Source: Rhodoluna sp. (GTDB lineage: Bacteria; Actinomycetota; Actinomycetes; Actinomycetales; Microbacteriaceae). Taken from it: a DNA stretch of 19,006 nt. The stretch lies in assembly GCA_026393335.1 (NCBI GenBank), contig JAPLAJ010000088.1, positions 1 to 19,006 on the forward strand. The letters run 5' to 3'. Both the position numbers and the translations under genes were made by a program. Positions 7,879-16,300 of the stretch are shown here, piece by piece; positions within the stretch are counted from its first letter, which is position 1, and every line of letters starts with the position of its first letter. The notes under the pieces are model-generated. The model was not told the origin of the DNA, searched no databases, and worked only from the letters and a program-made list of their open reading frames with translations.

Positions 7879-8886
7879 TTAGAGTTTCGCAGCAACAAGT
7901 TCAGTTAGCTCAACCAAACGGTTTGAGTAACCCCACTCGTTGTCATACCAAGAAGAAAGCTTCACTGTTGTGCCACCAATGACGCGCACCAAGCCAGCAT
8001 CAAAGATTGATGAGTGTGGGTCGGTAACGATGTCGCTTGAAACAATCTCATCTTCGGTGTACATCAGGATGCCTTTCATAGCTCCTGCTGCTGCAGCTTT
8101 GTAAGCGGCTTTAATCTCTTCAACGGTCACTTCGACTTTAGAAACCAAAGTTAGGTCTGTGATAGAACCAGTTGGAACTGGAACTCGAAGAGCAAAACCA
8201 TCTAACTTGCCTTTTAGCTCTGGAAGAACTAATCCAAGTGCTTTCGCAGCACCAGTTGATGAAGGAACGATGTTGATTGCAGCAGCGCGTGCACGACGAA
8301 GATCGCTGTGTGGACCATCCTGAAGGTTCTGGTCTGCAGTGTATGCGTGCACTGTGGTCATTAGACCGTTCACGATACCGAAGGTGTCGTTGAAGACCTT
8401 AGCTAGCGGTGCTAGACAGTTAGTTGTGCAAGAGGCATTTGAGATGATGTGGTGATTAGCTGAATCGTATAGGTGCTCGTTTACACCGATAACGAATGTG
8501 CCATCTTCACCGGTTGCTGGAGCTGAAATGATTACCTTCTTTGCTCCAGCATCGATGTGCTTTTGTGCGTCCTTGGCGTCAGTGAAACGACCGGTTGACT
8601 CGATAACGATGTCAACACCAAGATCTCCCCAACCTAGGTTGGCAGGGTCACGCTCTGCTAGAACTTTGATGGTTGTTCCGCCAACGATGATGTTCTGACC
8701 TTCAACGTGAACATCCATGTTTAGACGACCGGTTACGGAGTCATATTTCAGTAGGTGAGCTAGACCCTTTGGATCGCTCAAGTCGTTAACTGCAACAATT
8801 TCTAGATCTGTTCCCTTGGCTAGCTCTGCTCTAAGGAAGTTACGTCCGATTCTTCCAAAACCATTGATTCCAACGCGTGTGGTCAT
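7879..8886 (-). CDS. gap: Glyceraldehyde-3-phosphate dehydrogenase (NAD type)
   Basis: This enzyme oxidises and phosphorylates glyceraldehyde-3-phosphate to 1,3-bisphosphoglycerate. The 335 residues include the Rossmann motif GINGFGRIGR (6-15) and D35 in AVNDL, which favours NAD+ over NADP+. The active site SNASCTTNC has catalytic C153, and H180 in MTTVHAYTADQ is the partner base. The C-terminal WYDNEWGYSNR (about residues 313-323) is intact. GGAG (- strand, 8894-8897) lies seven bases before the ATG, a good ribosome binding site. It follows the longest intergenic region in the window, so it is probably the first gene of its own transcript, with pgk, tpiA, secG and rbpA after it. Confidence 0.98.
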   Translation of the reverse strand: MTTRVGINGFGRIGRNFLRAELAKGTDLEIVAVNDLSDPKGLAHLLKYDSVTGRLNMDVHVEGQNIIVGGTTIKVLAERDPANLGWGDLGVDIVIESTGRFTDAKDAQKHIDAGAKKVIISAPATGEDGTFVIGVNEHLYDSANHHIISNASCTTNCLAPLAKVFNDTFGIVNGLMTTVHAYTADQNLQDGPHSDLRRARAAAINIVPSSTGAAKALGLVLPELKGKLDGFALRVPVPTGSITDLTLVSKVEVTVEEIKAAYKAAAAGAMKGILMYTEDEIVSSDIVTDPHSSIFDAGLVRVIGGTTVKLSSWYDNEWGYSNRLVELTELVAAKL

Positions 8887-8979
8887 TGTTTTACTCCGTT
8901 TATTCTTGGCATCAGGAAAGATGCGTTTTGAGGGGTGGTGGGGCTTCTAACCACTCAACGTCGGGTGGGATACCTACTT
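8887..8979 (-). other. Intergenic region between sodA and gap; probable gap leader
   Basis: This 93-nt region is the largest gap in the window and the likeliest place for the glycolytic operon promoter, though I cannot identify a convincing -35/-10 pair. Two foldable elements are visible. One is GCATC-(6)-GATGC at 8909-8924, a 5-bp stem 11 nt before the gap ribosome binding site. The other is a bulged stem at 8928-8958, pairing TTGAG and TGGT with ACCA and CTCAA; it could follow sodA, but no T-run follows it on the - strand. Confidence 0.4.
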
Positions 8980-9603
8980 TTAGGGTAGCAGAAGAGTTGA
9001 GGTGTTCTGGCTAGCCTCTAGGAAGCGAGCCTGAACATCAGCCCAGTTGACTATGTTCCAGAAGGCCTTTACATACTCTGGCTTGACGTTTTGGTAGTCA
9101 AGGTAGAAAGCATGCTCCCACATATCAAGCATCAAAAGTGGAATAGAGCCAACAGATAGGTTGCCCTGGTGGTCATACAACTGCTCAATGATCAGTTTCT
9201 GGCCCAAGATGTCCCAAACCAAGATTGACCAACCAGAACCCTGGATACCTAGAGCGCTAGCTGTGAAGTGTGCTCTGAAGGCATCAAAAGAGCCAAAGTA
9301 TTCGTCAATTGCAGCAGCTAGTTCCCCAGTTGGCTTGTCGCCACCTTCTGGAGACATGTTCTTCCAGAAGACTGTGTGGTTGACGTGACCGGCAAGGTTG
9401 AAAGCAAGATCCTTTTGGAACTTGTTGACCATGGTTAGGTCATTCTTTTCTCTAGCATCAGCCAGAGCGTCAAGTGCTGAGTTTGCTCCATTCACGTAGG
9501 CCAAGTGGTGCTTGTCATGGTGCAGTTCCATGATCTTGCCAGAGATGTTTGGCTCTAAAGCTCCGTAGTCGTAGCTTAGGTCTGGCAAAACGTATTTACT
9601 CAT
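8980..9603 (-). CDS. sodA: Superoxide dismutase (Fe/Mn family)
   Basis: This cytosolic enzyme converts superoxide to hydrogen peroxide and oxygen. At 207 residues it is a normal single-subunit length. The four metal ligands are H28 (MELHHDKHH), H76 (GHVNHTVFW), D160 and H164 (LDMWEHAFYLDY). The position that differs between iron and manganese enzymes is H145 in YDHQGN. As I recall, iron-using M. tuberculosis SodA also has His here, while M. smegmatis Mn-SOD has Gln; that would suggest an iron or metal-flexible enzyme, but metal use cannot be read safely from sequence. No signal peptide is seen. AAGGAG (9611-9616) lies seven bases before the ATG. It sits 18 nt after whiA and 93 nt before gap. 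Confidence 0.96.
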   Translation of the reverse strand: MSKYVLPDLSYDYGALEPNISGKIMELHHDKHHLAYVNGANSALDALADAREKNDLTMVNKFQKDLAFNLAGHVNHTVFWKNMSPEGGDKPTGELAAAIDEYFGSFDAFRAHFTASALGIQGSGWSILVWDILGQKLIIEQLYDHQGNLSVGSIPLLMLDMWEHAFYLDYQNVKPEYVKAFWNIVNWADVQARFLEASQNTSTLLLP

Positions 9604-9621
9604 GGTGATGCTCCTTAGTTG

Positions 9622-10590
9622 TTAGTTTTCTTGTGAATCAAGTTCGGTGTTAGCAATTCCGCGCTCTGCTGCAACTTTATCCGCTAAAGCAAGCAATCTA
9701 CGGATTCGACCAGCAATGGCGTCTTTAGTAAGCGGTGGTGTTGCCAATCTACCTAAATCATCTAGGCTCGCATCGCGATTATTTAGGCGAAGTTCACCAG
9801 CAACCTTTAGGTGCTCTGGGATATCATCACCTAGTATCTCCATGGCTCTTTTCACTCTTTGTCCCGCTGCAACAGCTGCCTGGGCAGATCTCATTAGGTT
9901 GGCATTGTCAAAGTTTGCAAGCCTGTTCTGCTTGCCTCGAACCTCACGTCTTACTCTGAGTTCCTCATACTTGAGTACTACCCCATGAGCACCAACGTGC
10001 TTCAGGATCTCCACGATGGCATCGCCTTCACGGACAACAACACGATAAACGCCTCTGGCTTCTCGGACCTTGGCAAACACATCAAGTCTTCTAGCAATAC
10101 CAACCAAGGCCATGGCAGCTTCATTGCCTGGAGCTGTGATCTCTAGCGTTGCCGACCGTCCAGGGTCAGTTAGTGAACCGTGGGCAAGAATGGCTCCACG
10201 CCAAACCGCTTCAGCATCAGCCTTGCTGCCGGATACCAATGCGGCAGGTAAGCCACGAACAGGACGGTTCTTGGTATCAATCAAACCAGTTTGACGAGCA
10301 AGAATCTCAGCGTTATCTGTGACCTTGATTCTGTAGTGGGTGCTCTTTCGGATGCCTCCAGCTGCTATGACAGCAAGTTCACTGTCTACTCCATACACTT
10401 CAGTAAGACCTTTGCGAACCCTGCGGGCTAGTTGTGCGGTGTCGACTTCAACTTCAACCACAATCCTGCCGGCAACTAGATGAAGACCACCACAGAAGCG
10501 CAGAATGGTGGCGAGCTCTGCAGCTCGAACTGTGCTCTTAGATACCTCTACTCGAGCAAGCTCATCTTTAAGTTCAGCGGTTAAAGCCAT
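9622..10590 (-). CDS. whiA: DNA-binding protein WhiA
   Basis: WhiA is a conserved Gram-positive DNA-binding protein. In Streptomyces it works with WhiB to activate sporulation-division genes; in non-sporulating bacteria it is tied to cell division and growth. The 322 residues show the degenerate LAGLIDADG endonuclease-like N-terminal domain: RFCGGLHLVAGRIVVEVE (31-48) in the first half and WRGAILAHGSLTDP (130-143) in the second. The C-terminal helix-turn-helix is around 275-305 (LDDLGRLA, TKDAIAGRIRRLLALAD). The ATG lies two bases after rapZ, with AGGAAA upstream. The usual partner order uvrC-rapZ-yvcK-whiA is seen here without yvcK. The organism's cell type cannot be told from this gene, so its role as a division regulator is inferred. 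Confidence 0.96.
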   Translation of the reverse strand: MALTAELKDELARVEVSKSTVRAAELATILRFCGGLHLVAGRIVVEVEVDTAQLARRVRKGLTEVYGVDSELAVIAAGGIRKSTHYRIKVTDNAEILARQTGLIDTKNRPVRGLPAALVSGSKADAEAVWRGAILAHGSLTDPGRSATLEITAPGNEAAMALVGIARRLDVFAKVREARGVYRVVVREGDAIVEILKHVGAHGVVLKYEELRVRREVRGKQNRLANFDNANLMRSAQAAVAAGQRVKRAMEILGDDIPEHLKVAGELRLNNRDASLDDLGRLATPPLTKDAIAGRIRRLLALADKVAAERGIANTELDSQEN

Positions 10591-10592
10591 TA

Positions 10593-11468
10593 CTACTCTT
10601 TTCCTAGGTCTCTGTGCTTGATACTTACTTCAATTCCTGCGTAATCTTGTAGGCGTTTAGCGATTTCAATAGCCGTTGCAACAGATCTGTGCTTGCCACC
10701 TGTGCAACCGATTGCAAACGAAACTCTCTTGCGGTTCTCGCGAATATATCCATCTAGCACTGGCTTTAGTGCTGCTACGTAACTGTTGATAAATTCTTGA
10801 GCGCCTTGTTGTGCTAAAACGTAATCCGCTACCTGCTTATCTTGACCGTTGTAAGGTCTGAGTGCTTCGTTCCAGTATGGATTAGGAATGAAACGCATGT
10901 CCGCAATCATGTCGGCATCGCTTGGAGACCCATATTTGAAACCAAAGCTTTGAATAATCAACTTAAGTTTGCTTGATTGCTCATTGGAAAAACTCTCGGC
11001 AATCTTTGAACCAAGCTCATAAATGTTGAGATCACTGCTATCAATTACTAAATCTGCTTGCTCACGAAGTGGAAGCAAGCGAGCCCGTTCAATGGCAATT
11101 CCATCGGATATAGTTCCATCACCTTGCAGTGGATGAGGTCGACGCACCTGTTCGAATCGCTTTATCAAAGCTGAATCATTTGCTTCCAGAAATAACACCT
11201 GCACATCAATGTTCTCTGATTGCAAGGATGCGATGTGTTCGTTTAGATCTTGGAATAGCTCACCGCCACGAGCATCAATTACCACTGCAAGTCTTGGCAA
11301 AGCTCGCTCTGTGATTGAGAACAACTCGGCCATTGGCTTTAGCATCTGCGGTGGCAGGTTATCCACCACATACCAATCCATGTCTTCCAAGGCATTGGCA
11401 ACAGTTGATCGTCCCGCTCCAGACATGCCAGTTACCACAAGTAACTCGTATGACTTTGAAGTGTTCAA
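10593..11468 (-). CDS. rapZ: RapZ/YvcJ-family nucleotide-binding protein
   Basis: This is a P-loop NTPase of the RapZ (formerly YhbJ/YvcJ) family. In E. coli RapZ binds small RNAs that control glucosamine-6-phosphate synthase; the role in actinobacteria is not established. The 291 residues have Walker A GMSGAGRST (14-22), VDNLPP (35-40) and DARGGE (65-70). The C-terminal domain has MRFIPNPYW (191-199), GCTGGKHRSV (254-263) and a terminal HRD (285-287). The start is TTG at 11468, with GAAAGGA (11474-11480) five bases upstream. The next in-frame ATG is within the P-loop, so it cannot be the start. It is followed two bases later by whiA. Confidence 0.94.
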   Translation of the reverse strand: MNTSKSYELLVVTGMSGAGRSTVANALEDMDWYVVDNLPPQMLKPMAELFSITERALPRLAVVIDARGGELFQDLNEHIASLQSENIDVQVLFLEANDSALIKRFEQVRRPHPLQGDGTISDGIAIERARLLPLREQADLVIDSSDLNIYELGSKIAESFSNEQSSKLKLIIQSFGFKYGSPSDADMIADMRFIPNPYWNEALRPYNGQDKQVADYVLAQQGAQEFINSYVAALKPVLDGYIRENRKRVSFAIGCTGGKHRSVATAIEIAKRLQDYAGIEVSIKHRDLGKE

Positions 11469-11473
11469 GTCGA

Positions 11474-11480
11474 TCCTTTC
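11474..11480 (-). promoter_or_regulatory. Ribosome binding site supporting the TTG start of rapZ
   Basis: GAAAGGA on the - strand is five bases before the TTG at 11468-11466. It decides the start, because no in-frame ATG or GTG lies upstream of the P-loop at a usable distance. A TTG start implies modest translation. Confidence 0.6.
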
Positions 11481-11527
11481 AACTGCCTAGTGCTAACTCT
11501 AACCACTTTGCGACACGCCCGAGTTCC

Positions 11528-11542
11528 AAAAGCCAAATTGGC
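11528..11542 (-). other. Palindrome with T-run just after uvrC
   Basis: GCCAATTTGGC (11532-11542), an 11-base perfect palindrome around one central base, lies eight bases beyond the uvrC stop on the - strand and is followed by TTTT. A short terminator between uvrC and rapZ is possible, though folding leaves only a 3-bp stem with a sensible loop. It could equally be a protein-binding site. The rest of the 81-nt gap (11469-11549) presumably holds the rapZ-whiA promoter, but no consensus is clear. Confidence 0.3.
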
Positions 11543-11549
11543 ATAATCT

Positions 11550-13409
11550 TTAGGAATCAGAAGACGACAGGGTTTCAGCTATAGAAGCGGCCAAAACAGG
11601 CCCAATTCCAGCCACTTCGGCTATTTCATCCACACTGGCAACTCTTAGCCGCTTGGCTGAACCGAACCTTCTAAGCAGGGCTGAGACCCTTTTCTCGCCT
11701 AGTCCCTCTATGGCACCCAACTCGGTCGCAATGCTGGATTTACGCTGTTTTCGCTGGGCAGTGATGGCAAAACGGTGAGCTTCATCTCTGATTCTTTGCA
11801 GTAAAAAGAGCGATTCTGAACCTCTAGGCAAGATCACCGGGAAAGGGTTATTTGGTAGCCAAATCTCCTCAAGCCTCTTAGCCAAACCAATAACAGCTAG
11901 ATCTTCGATGCCACTATCAGCTAATGCTCGGGCAGCTGCATTGACCTGAGGTTGACCCCCATCAACTACCAATAGACTTGGCCGATAACTGAACTTGTTT
12001 TCATTGTCTTCAACACCTGCGACCAGATACTTTAATCTTCTAGAGAGCGTTTGGTATAGAGAATCAGTGTCATCGCTGGAAGACTCGATGTTGAACTTGC
12101 GATAAAGGTTCTTTTTAGGCAGACCATCTTCGAACACCACCATTGATGAAACAATGCCGGTGCCACCTAGGTGCGAAACATCGAAACATTCGATTCGAAG
12201 TGGTGCAGTTTTGAGATTGAGAGCCTTCTGCAATTCTGTAAGGGCTTCTGTCCTGGCACTAAAGTCTGCCGTTCTACGCATTTTGTATAGACCCAGTGCA
12301 TGCTTGGCGTTGGTATGAGCCGTTTCTGCAAGAGCACGCTTATCCCCTCGCTGTGGAATGCGCAGATCAACTTTTGAACCTCGTATCTCTGAGAGCCATT
12401 GACCTAAGGCATCTGAGTCTGCAGGAAGTAAAGGGACCAAGACTTCACGAGGAACATCAGATGCGAAAGTTGCATCCTTGCCATAGACATTCTGAAGTAA
12501 ATACTCAACAAGTTCGGATTGATCTCTTTCCAGTTCCTTATCAACTACCCAACCCATTACACCGCGGATACGCCCACCACGAACTCTAAACAAACTAACT
12601 GCTGCAGCAAGCTCATCATCAGCAATTCCAAAAAGGTCAGCGTCTGTTTGGTCGGTGAACACAACAGTGCTCTTCTCTAAAACAGTTTCTAAAGCGTAAA
12701 TGTTGTCACGCAGCTTCGCGGCTAACTCGAAGTTGCTCTCATCAGATGCTTTCAGCATTCTGCTTCTAAGAGATTCAACATGTGTCTCATCGCCGCTTTG
12801 CAGGAAATCTGTGAAACCTTTAGCCAGTTCTTTGTGTTTATCTGGAGTCACTCGAGAGACACAAGGAGCTGAACACTTACCAATATCTGCCAGTAGACAA
12901 GGCCGGTTGGTTGATTTAGCAGTATTGAATACACCTGATGAACAAGACCTAATTGGATAAACCTTTAACAAACTGTCTAAGGTGTCTCTAATTGCCCATG
13001 CTTGTGTGTAAGGGCCGAAGTATTTTGCTCCCTTGATTTCTCTGTTTCTAGTGATGAAAACTCTAGGTGTCTTATCAGCCATAGTGATCGCTAGGTAGGG
13101 GTAGGACTTATCGTCTTTGAACCTAACGTTGAAAGGTGGATTGAATTCCTTAATCCAAGTGAATTCAAGTTGCAGAGCCTCGAACTCCGTTTTGACTATC
13201 GTCCAGTTGACATCTCTTGCTGAAGTGACCATTCTTCTGGTCTTTTCTTGCAAGGTGTTTATGGGAGCAAAGTATGAGGTAAGTCTTGCTCTTAGATTCT
13301 TAGCTTTGCCAACGTAGAGCACTCGACCATTCTCATCAAGGAAACGATAGACACCGGGGTTAGTAGGTATCTCAGAGCTCTTTGGCCTAAAGCTGAGGTC
13401 GTTAGCCAT
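11550..13409 (-). CDS. uvrC: Excinuclease ABC subunit C
   Basis: UvrC makes both incisions flanking DNA damage during nucleotide-excision repair after UvrB is loaded. The 619 residues are full length. The GIY-YIG nuclease has GVY (19-21), YVG (32-34), R40 and E77, for the 3' cut. Four cysteines, C156, C171, C179 and C183, match the set reported to hold an iron-sulfur cluster in other UvrC proteins. A UVR helix domain (about 212-247) contacts UvrB. The RNase H-like nuclease has D410 (FDVSH), D483 (VVDGG) and H545 (DEAHRF), for the 5' cut. A double helix-hairpin-helix follows (about 564-616). The ATG is two bases after uvrA, so all three excinuclease genes lie in one direction. Confidence 0.98.
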   Translation of the reverse strand: MANDLSFRPKSSEIPTNPGVYRFLDENGRVLYVGKAKNLRARLTSYFAPINTLQEKTRRMVTSARDVNWTIVKTEFEALQLEFTWIKEFNPPFNVRFKDDKSYPYLAITMADKTPRVFITRNREIKGAKYFGPYTQAWAIRDTLDSLLKVYPIRSCSSGVFNTAKSTNRPCLLADIGKCSAPCVSRVTPDKHKELAKGFTDFLQSGDETHVESLRSRMLKASDESNFELAAKLRDNIYALETVLEKSTVVFTDQTDADLFGIADDELAAAVSLFRVRGGRIRGVMGWVVDKELERDQSELVEYLLQNVYGKDATFASDVPREVLVPLLPADSDALGQWLSEIRGSKVDLRIPQRGDKRALAETAHTNAKHALGLYKMRRTADFSARTEALTELQKALNLKTAPLRIECFDVSHLGGTGIVSSMVVFEDGLPKKNLYRKFNIESSSDDTDSLYQTLSRRLKYLVAGVEDNENKFSYRPSLLVVDGGQPQVNAAARALADSGIEDLAVIGLAKRLEEIWLPNNPFPVILPRGSESLFLLQRIRDEAHRFAITAQRKQRKSSIATELGAIEGLGEKRVSALLRRFGSAKRLRVASVDEIAEVAGIGPVLAASIAETLSSSDS

Positions 13410-13411
13410 TT

Positions 13412-16273
13412 TTAGCTAAGTATTTCCTTGAGGAATTTACCGGTGTGTGACTTCGTAGATTTAGCTATTTGCTCTGGTGTTCCAACAGCAACTACTTCGC
13501 CACCCTTGGAACCACCTTCAGGACCGATGTCAACGACCCAGTCGGAGCTCTTGATCACATCGAGGTTGTGTTCAATCACGATTACGGTGTTTCCTTTGTC
13601 AACTAAACCATTGAGAACTAAAAGTAACTTACGAACATCCTCGAAGTGCAGTCCTGTTGTGGGCTCGTCCAAGACGTAGATGCTGCGACCATAAGATCGC
13701 TTTTGAAGCTCTGTCGCTAACTTGACTCTCTGAGCTTCACCACCGGAGAGTGTTGTAGCACTCTGACCCAAACGCACATAACCCAAACCAACATCAACCA
13801 AAGTGTCCAGGTATCTTGCGATTGAAGTTATTGCTGCAAAGAATTCTGCTCCTTCAGCAATCGGCATCTCTAAAACTTCGGCGATTGATTTGCCCTTGTA
13901 TTTGACCTGAAGAGTTTCTCTGTTATATCTAGCACCGTGGCACACTTCACAGGAAACGTAAACGTCAGGTAAGAAGTTCATTTCAATCTTTAGGGTGCCA
14001 TCACCGCTACAAGCTTCACAGCGACCGCCTTTAACGTTGAATGAGAACCTACCTTGCTGGTAACCGCGGGCCTTAGATTCTTGAGTATCTGCAAATAGTT
14101 TGCGAATTTGGTCAAAAACACCGGTATAGGTTGCCGGGTTAGACCTAGGAGTTCTACCAATAGGGTTCTGGTCGACATGAACTACCTTGTCCAACTGATC
14201 TAAACCTTCGACTCTGGTGTGTTTACCAGCTACTCCCTTAGCCCCATTGAGTTTGTTAGCGAGAACCTCATAGAGCACATCATTGACCAGCGAAGACTTT
14301 CCAGAACCACTGACCCCTGTAACAGCGGTGAATGTACCTAGCGGGAAGGTAACGTCGATGTTCTTTAGATTGTTTTCTCTGGCTCCAACAACTTTGATCT
14401 GTCTACTTGAATCGATTGGTCTGCGCTTTTTAGGAGTTTCGATAGATTCTCTACCACTTAGGAATGCGCCAGTGATCGACTCTTTGTTGGTAAGAATTGC
14501 TTTATAACTGCCGCTGTGAACCACCTCACCACCGTGAACACCAGCTCCTGGACCTATGTCCACTAACCAGTCAGCAGCCTTGATGGTGTCTTCATCGTGC
14601 TCAACAACAATCAGAGTGTTGCCTAAATTCTTTAACTTGATAAGTGTTTCAATTAGACGCATGTTATCGCGCTGATGAAGACCAATACTTGGCTCGTCAA
14701 GAACATATAGGACACCGGTAAGTCCAGCTCCGATTTGGGTAGCTAAACGAATGCGCTGTGCCTCACCTCCTGAAAGAGTTGCTGCTGCTCTTTCCAAAGA
14801 GAGGTAATCAAGACCAACGGCAATTAGGAAATCAAGTCTTGATCTAATTTCCCTGAGTACTTGAGCAGCAATCTTCTCATCGCGTTTGTCGAGCTTTAGT
14901 TTGTCGAAGAATGCGTAAGACTCTCCCAGGCTCATAAAACAGACATCTGCAATAGAACTGTTGCCGACTTTAACAGCTAGCACTTCAGGTCTAAGTCGTG
15001 CACCATTGCAGTCAGGGCAAGGAGTCTCTCTAAGATACTCAGACCATTTACCTCTGGCCCAATCGTTATCAGCTTCTAAGTATTTACGTTCAATGTAATT
15101 GATAGCGCCTTCAAAGCCAGTAGTGTATTTGAGTTCACGACCGTACTTGTTCTTCCATTTCATCTGCACTTCGAAGTTATTGCCGTACAACACTGCATCT
15201 TGAATCTCGTCAGGCAGTTCGTTCCAGGCTGTATCAAGTGAGAAGTCGAGGTCTTTGGCAAGTCCGGTTAGTAGGCGTGTGTAGTAAGAGAACAAGCCTT
15301 TGCCCTGAGTTGACCAAGGTCGAATAACTCCACCATTGATTGACTCTCCCACATCTCCAATGATCAATTCTCTATCGACGGCCATCTTTACACCTAGTCC
15401 AGAACATGCAGGACATGCACCGAATGGAGCGTTGAAAGAAAAGGTTCTAGGTTCAATTTCAGTTAAAGCTAGAGTGTGCTCATTAGGGCAAGACATCTTT
15501 TCGCTGAAGTTGCGATACTTGCCATCACCTTTGATATCGACAAAGTCGATGGTTAGTCTGCCACCGGCTACCTTCAATGCCGTTTCGACAGAATCCGTCA
15601 ATCTTTGGGTTATGTCATCTTTGGCGACCAAGCGGTCAATGACAACTGAGATGTCGTGTTTATAGGTTTTACGAAGAGGTTTTGCGTCGGTAAGTTGGAC
15701 TACCTCACCATCAACTACAGCTCTGGCAAATCCTTGACTAATTAGTTCTCTAAACAGGTCAGAGAACTCGCCCTTCTTTTGATCAACGACCTGTGCAAGT
15801 ATCTGATACTTAGTTCCAGTCTTAATCTGCATTATCTGATCAACAATTTGCTGGGCAGTTTGCTTGGTAATCTTCTCGCCACACTCGGCACAGTGTGGAA
15901 TTCCAATACGTGCCCACAGCAATCTCAGATAGTCATGAATCTCTGTGATTGTGCCAACAGTAGATCTTGGGTTTCGGTTGGTTGACTTCTGGTCAATAGA
16001 AACAGCAGGACTTAAGCCTTCGATGAAATCAACATCCGGTCTATCTACTTGCCCCAAGAATTGGCGAGCATAAGCGCTCAGTGATTCAACATATCTACGT
16101 TGTCCTTCGGCAAAGATGGTGTCGAAAGCTAGAGAAGATTTGCCAGAACCGCTAAGACCGGTGAAGACCACCATAGCGTTCTTAGGTATCTCAAGATTCA
16201 AGTTCTTGAGGTTATGAACTCGAGCTCCCTTGATGACAAGCTTGTCTTTAGTGGGGATGGCTATGTGCGGCAT
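13412..16273 (-). CDS. uvrA: Excinuclease ABC subunit A
   Basis: UvrA is the DNA-damage sensor of nucleotide-excision repair, a dimeric ATPase that loads UvrB. The 953 residues contain two ABC modules. Walker A sequences are GLSGSGKSS (39-47) and GVSGSGKSS (653-661). Signature LSGGEAQR occurs at 500-507 and 842-849, and Walker B with DEPSIGLH (526-533) and DEPTTGLH (869-876). Zinc-binding residues are C262, H266, C287 and C290 in the first module (the His replaces one Cys, as I recall for actinobacterial UvrA), and C752, C755, C775 and C778 in the second. The start is fixed by an in-frame TGA just upstream of the ATG. It lies 27 nt after uvrB. I saw no LexA-type box (GAAC-N4-GTTC) before it. 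Confidence 0.98.
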   Translation of the reverse strand: MPHIAIPTKDKLVIKGARVHNLKNLNLEIPKNAMVVFTGLSGSGKSSLAFDTIFAEGQRRYVESLSAYARQFLGQVDRPDVDFIEGLSPAVSIDQKSTNRNPRSTVGTITEIHDYLRLLWARIGIPHCAECGEKITKQTAQQIVDQIMQIKTGTKYQILAQVVDQKKGEFSDLFRELISQGFARAVVDGEVVQLTDAKPLRKTYKHDISVVIDRLVAKDDITQRLTDSVETALKVAGGRLTIDFVDIKGDGKYRNFSEKMSCPNEHTLALTEIEPRTFSFNAPFGACPACSGLGVKMAVDRELIIGDVGESINGGVIRPWSTQGKGLFSYYTRLLTGLAKDLDFSLDTAWNELPDEIQDAVLYGNNFEVQMKWKNKYGRELKYTTGFEGAINYIERKYLEADNDWARGKWSEYLRETPCPDCNGARLRPEVLAVKVGNSSIADVCFMSLGESYAFFDKLKLDKRDEKIAAQVLREIRSRLDFLIAVGLDYLSLERAAATLSGGEAQRIRLATQIGAGLTGVLYVLDEPSIGLHQRDNMRLIETLIKLKNLGNTLIVVEHDEDTIKAADWLVDIGPGAGVHGGEVVHSGSYKAILTNKESITGAFLSGRESIETPKKRRPIDSSRQIKVVGARENNLKNIDVTFPLGTFTAVTGVSGSGKSSLVNDVLYEVLANKLNGAKGVAGKHTRVEGLDQLDKVVHVDQNPIGRTPRSNPATYTGVFDQIRKLFADTQESKARGYQQGRFSFNVKGGRCEACSGDGTLKIEMNFLPDVYVSCEVCHGARYNRETLQVKYKGKSIAEVLEMPIAEGAEFFAAITSIARYLDTLVDVGLGYVRLGQSATTLSGGEAQRVKLATELQKRSYGRSIYVLDEPTTGLHFEDVRKLLLVLNGLVDKGNTVIVIEHNLDVIKSSDWVVDIGPEGGSKGGEVVAVGTPEQIAKSTKSHTGKFLKEILS

Positions 16274-16300
16274 TCATACAGTTTAACCCCACCGATGAAG

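Noticed and set aside
9647..9988. 113-residue + strand frame opposite whiA
   Set aside because: Basic, Ser/Leu-rich sequence typical of an antisense shadow; whiA is clearly real on the other strand.
10257..10278. GAAC...GTTC inverted pair inside whiA as an SOS box
   Set aside because: The half-sites are six bases apart rather than four, and the location is within a coding region away from any start.
11209..11584. Overlapping + strand frames across the rapZ-uvrC gap
   Set aside because: They cover rapZ and uvrC coding sequence in antisense and share no family features; the gap itself encodes nothing convincing.
15336..15665. 109-residue + strand frame opposite uvrA
   Set aside because: It is fully inside uvrA, with no recognisable domain or start signal.
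16274..16300. LexA/SOS box upstream of uvrA
   Set aside because: The 27-nt gap has no GAAC-N4-GTTC pattern; a by-eye scan elsewhere near the uvr genes found none either.
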